A DNA stretch of 64,000 bases, taken from the NCBI RefSeq assembly GCF_002954265.1, contig NZ_PPSL01000006.1, positions 1-64,000 of the forward strand, given 5' to 3'. Positions 63,175 through 64,000 of this stretch are shown here, one piece after another. Within the stretch, counting starts at the first letter, position 1, and every line of letters starts with the position of its first letter. The stretch is from Flavipsychrobacter stenotrophus. Lineage in GTDB: Bacteria > Bacteroidota > Bacteroidia > Chitinophagales > Chitinophagaceae. The notes beneath the pieces were generated by a model that saw nothing but the letters and a program-made list of their open reading frames with translations, had not been told where the DNA came from and did no database searches. A program made the translations under genes and the position numbers.

Positions 63175-63474
63175 TCAGCTCGCTCCCTTATTCATTTTGT
63201 CAGTTCTGCCCAATAATAATTGTATGAATACCGCTGTATACTTTAGTGCACCCAGCACCTGCACAAAAGCTACCAAGTGATAGTGCCTGAGTAGCGCATA
63301 AGCACCTAACAGGCCATAGGAAAGCACACCAAGTAATAAAAAGGCAATCCTGCTTCGCCGGGTGCGCCCACCGGCATTTGCATTTTTCACTACAGCGGGA
63401 AAACTCACCGCTGTATACAATGCCATCAATATAGCCCCCGCAATACCTGCTAGTTCCGTTGTGTCAATATTCAT
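63175..63474 (-). CDS. Small membrane protein (three helices, SemiSWEET-like outline), first gene of the operon
   Basis: 99 residues with three hydrophobic helices (about 8-28, 43-62 and 66-88). The segment LMALYTAVSFPAVVKNANAG followed by RTRRSRIAFLLLGVLSYG has the shape of the half-transporter (SemiSWEET/PQ-loop) family, but the Pro-Gln signature is not clear (FPAV), so the assignment is tentative. It leads a four-gene minus-strand operon and is divergent from the partial gene at the right edge. Confidence 0.6.
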   Translation of the reverse strand: MNIDTTELAGIAGAILMALYTAVSFPAVVKNANAGGRTRRSRIAFLLLGVLSYGLLGAYALLRHYHLVAFVQVLGALKYTAVFIQLLLGRTDKMNKGAS

Positions 63475-63680
63475 AGGTATTACTATTGAGTCTTCATTGT
63501 AAAAGGCTAAACCCGATTACGATGTAAAGGTCTTCTTGATCAAAAAATTGCGCAACGGGAGTTTGTGCATAAAGACCCCGTGAGAAATCCCGTATTGCCA
63601 GGGTGGTTTTTCACGTACTTACTTATTATGATAATCAATTTTTTATGTGGAGTTTCGTACTTCATAAAACACACACAATT

Positions 63681-64000
63681 ATGCTATACATCATTCAAGA
63701 CAAACAGAAATCGCTTTCCCAGTTCAGCGAGTACATTGCAGGAAACAACAAAGCCCGGTCTTATTACAACAAGGGTATGATAGCAGATAGCTATGATGCC
63801 GCTGAACTCTTTAGCAGAGCAGCCACCCAACAACTGGAACTTAATCTAAAAATGTTTTATGGCTGCCTTGATACGTTCAGGCAACAGTACAATTCTTCGG
63901 CACACAACCCGGAATATAGTACAGCACTCACAGTAAACTGGGAAGATTTTGCAAGCGAGGTTGCAAAGCAGGTATATGGTATTATTGACTTAAAGGACAC
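63681..64000 (+). CDS. Partial gene of unknown function at the right edge
   Basis: An open frame from the ATG at 63681 runs off the window with no stop (106 complete codons). It begins MLYIIQDKQKSLSQFSEYIA, is predicted mostly helical and has no signal peptide, and continues DSYDAAELFSRAATQQLELN. A competing short frame at 63565-63780 is not supported. It is divergent from the four-gene operon, sharing about 200 bp of upstream DNA. No family is recognised from this fragment. Confidence 0.65.
   Translation, partial: MLYIIQDKQKSLSQFSEYIAGNNKARSYYNKGMIADSYDAAELFSRAATQQLELNLKMFYGCLDTFRQQYNSSAHNPEYSTALTVNWEDFASEVAKQVYGIIDLKD

Noticed and set aside
63565-63780. 71-codon open frame near the right edge
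   Set aside because: Overlaps the better-supported partial gene starting at 63681 in another frame.
1-64000. tRNA or rRNA genes
   Set aside because: No cloverleaf with a typical T-arm sequence and no rRNA stretch was noticed in the gaps.

Overview
The window looks like chromosomal DNA of a member of the Bacteroidota, probably close to Chitinophagaceae or another Chitinophagales family. The evidence is several proteins with type IX secretion (T9SS) C-terminal sorting domains or gliding-motility-type C-terminal domains, SprB and GEVED domains, TonB-dependent receptor architecture, Bacteroidota-type rpoB/rpoC, almost no Shine-Dalgarno sequences, and promoter-like TAnnTTTG motifs upstream of genes. 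No rRNA or tRNA gene, CRISPR array or intact insertion sequence was seen.

Layout. 1-3.5 kb: a collagen-like fibre gene running off the left edge, preceded by a small secreted protein with a gliding-motility C-terminal domain. 3.6-4.8 kb: a gene-free stretch rich in structured repeats. 4.8-18.8 kb: housekeeping and metabolic genes (MazG-like hydrolase, MoxR ATPase, DinB-like protein, GNAT, flavin reductase, PfkB kinase, htpG, small phosphatase, WG-repeat protein, 3-hydroxyacyl-CoA dehydrogenase, a secreted YD-repeat protein, a GAF histidine kinase interrupted by an in-frame TGA, an acyltransferase). 19-21.5 kb: an accessory islet with small unknown genes and a RelE-type toxin-antitoxin pair bracketed by direct repeats. 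21.6-29.9 kb: rpoC and rpoB, without rplJ/rplL upstream and with a candidate promoter and terminator-like leader hairpin. 30.2-34.9 kb: a nested palindromic element, a SnoaL-like protein, a frameshifted DUF433 antitoxin, two paralogous Cys-containing exported proteins, a DUF1003-like heptad-repeat membrane protein and hutI. 35-44 kb: a T9SS cargo protein, a lipoprotein, an lpxK-hydrolase-methyltransferase operon, an L,D-transpeptidase and a TonB-type receptor. 44.3-51.5 kb: a giant SprB/NHL/GEVED T9SS adhesin split by one in-frame TAG, with a LytTR regulator divergent from it. 52.8-54.7 kb: an M1 aminopeptidase lipoprotein. 54.7-57.7 kb: an NHL-repeat T9SS protein broken by two apparent frameshifts and flanked on both sides by the repeat modules seen at 4 kb. 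57.7-64 kb: tandem paralogous outer-membrane-like proteins, another T9SS cargo, and an unknown four-gene membrane/envelope operon facing a partial unknown gene at the right edge.

Much of the window serves the cell envelope: T9SS-exported adhesins and fibres, an outer-membrane receptor, LPS biosynthesis (LpxK), cell-wall modification (L,D-transpeptidase) and lipoproteins. The rest is core transcription (RNA polymerase), protein folding (HtpG), histidine and fatty-acid metabolism, and small stress or accessory modules.

The most unusual material is non-coding. A modular dispersed element (best copies 4246-4659 and 57067-57465, partial copy near 54.85-54.93 kb) keeps the same order of parts: an identical 20-nt block, a TCTTTGACAT block, a hairpin whose stem sequence differs between copies, and a G-rich repeat array ending in an inverted repeat whose two arms change together. 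Separately, five genes carry an apparent single inactivating lesion or short indels (TAG, TGA, two frameshifts in one gene, a C-run frameshift, a lost ATG), which could mean real gene decay, phase variation or assembly error.
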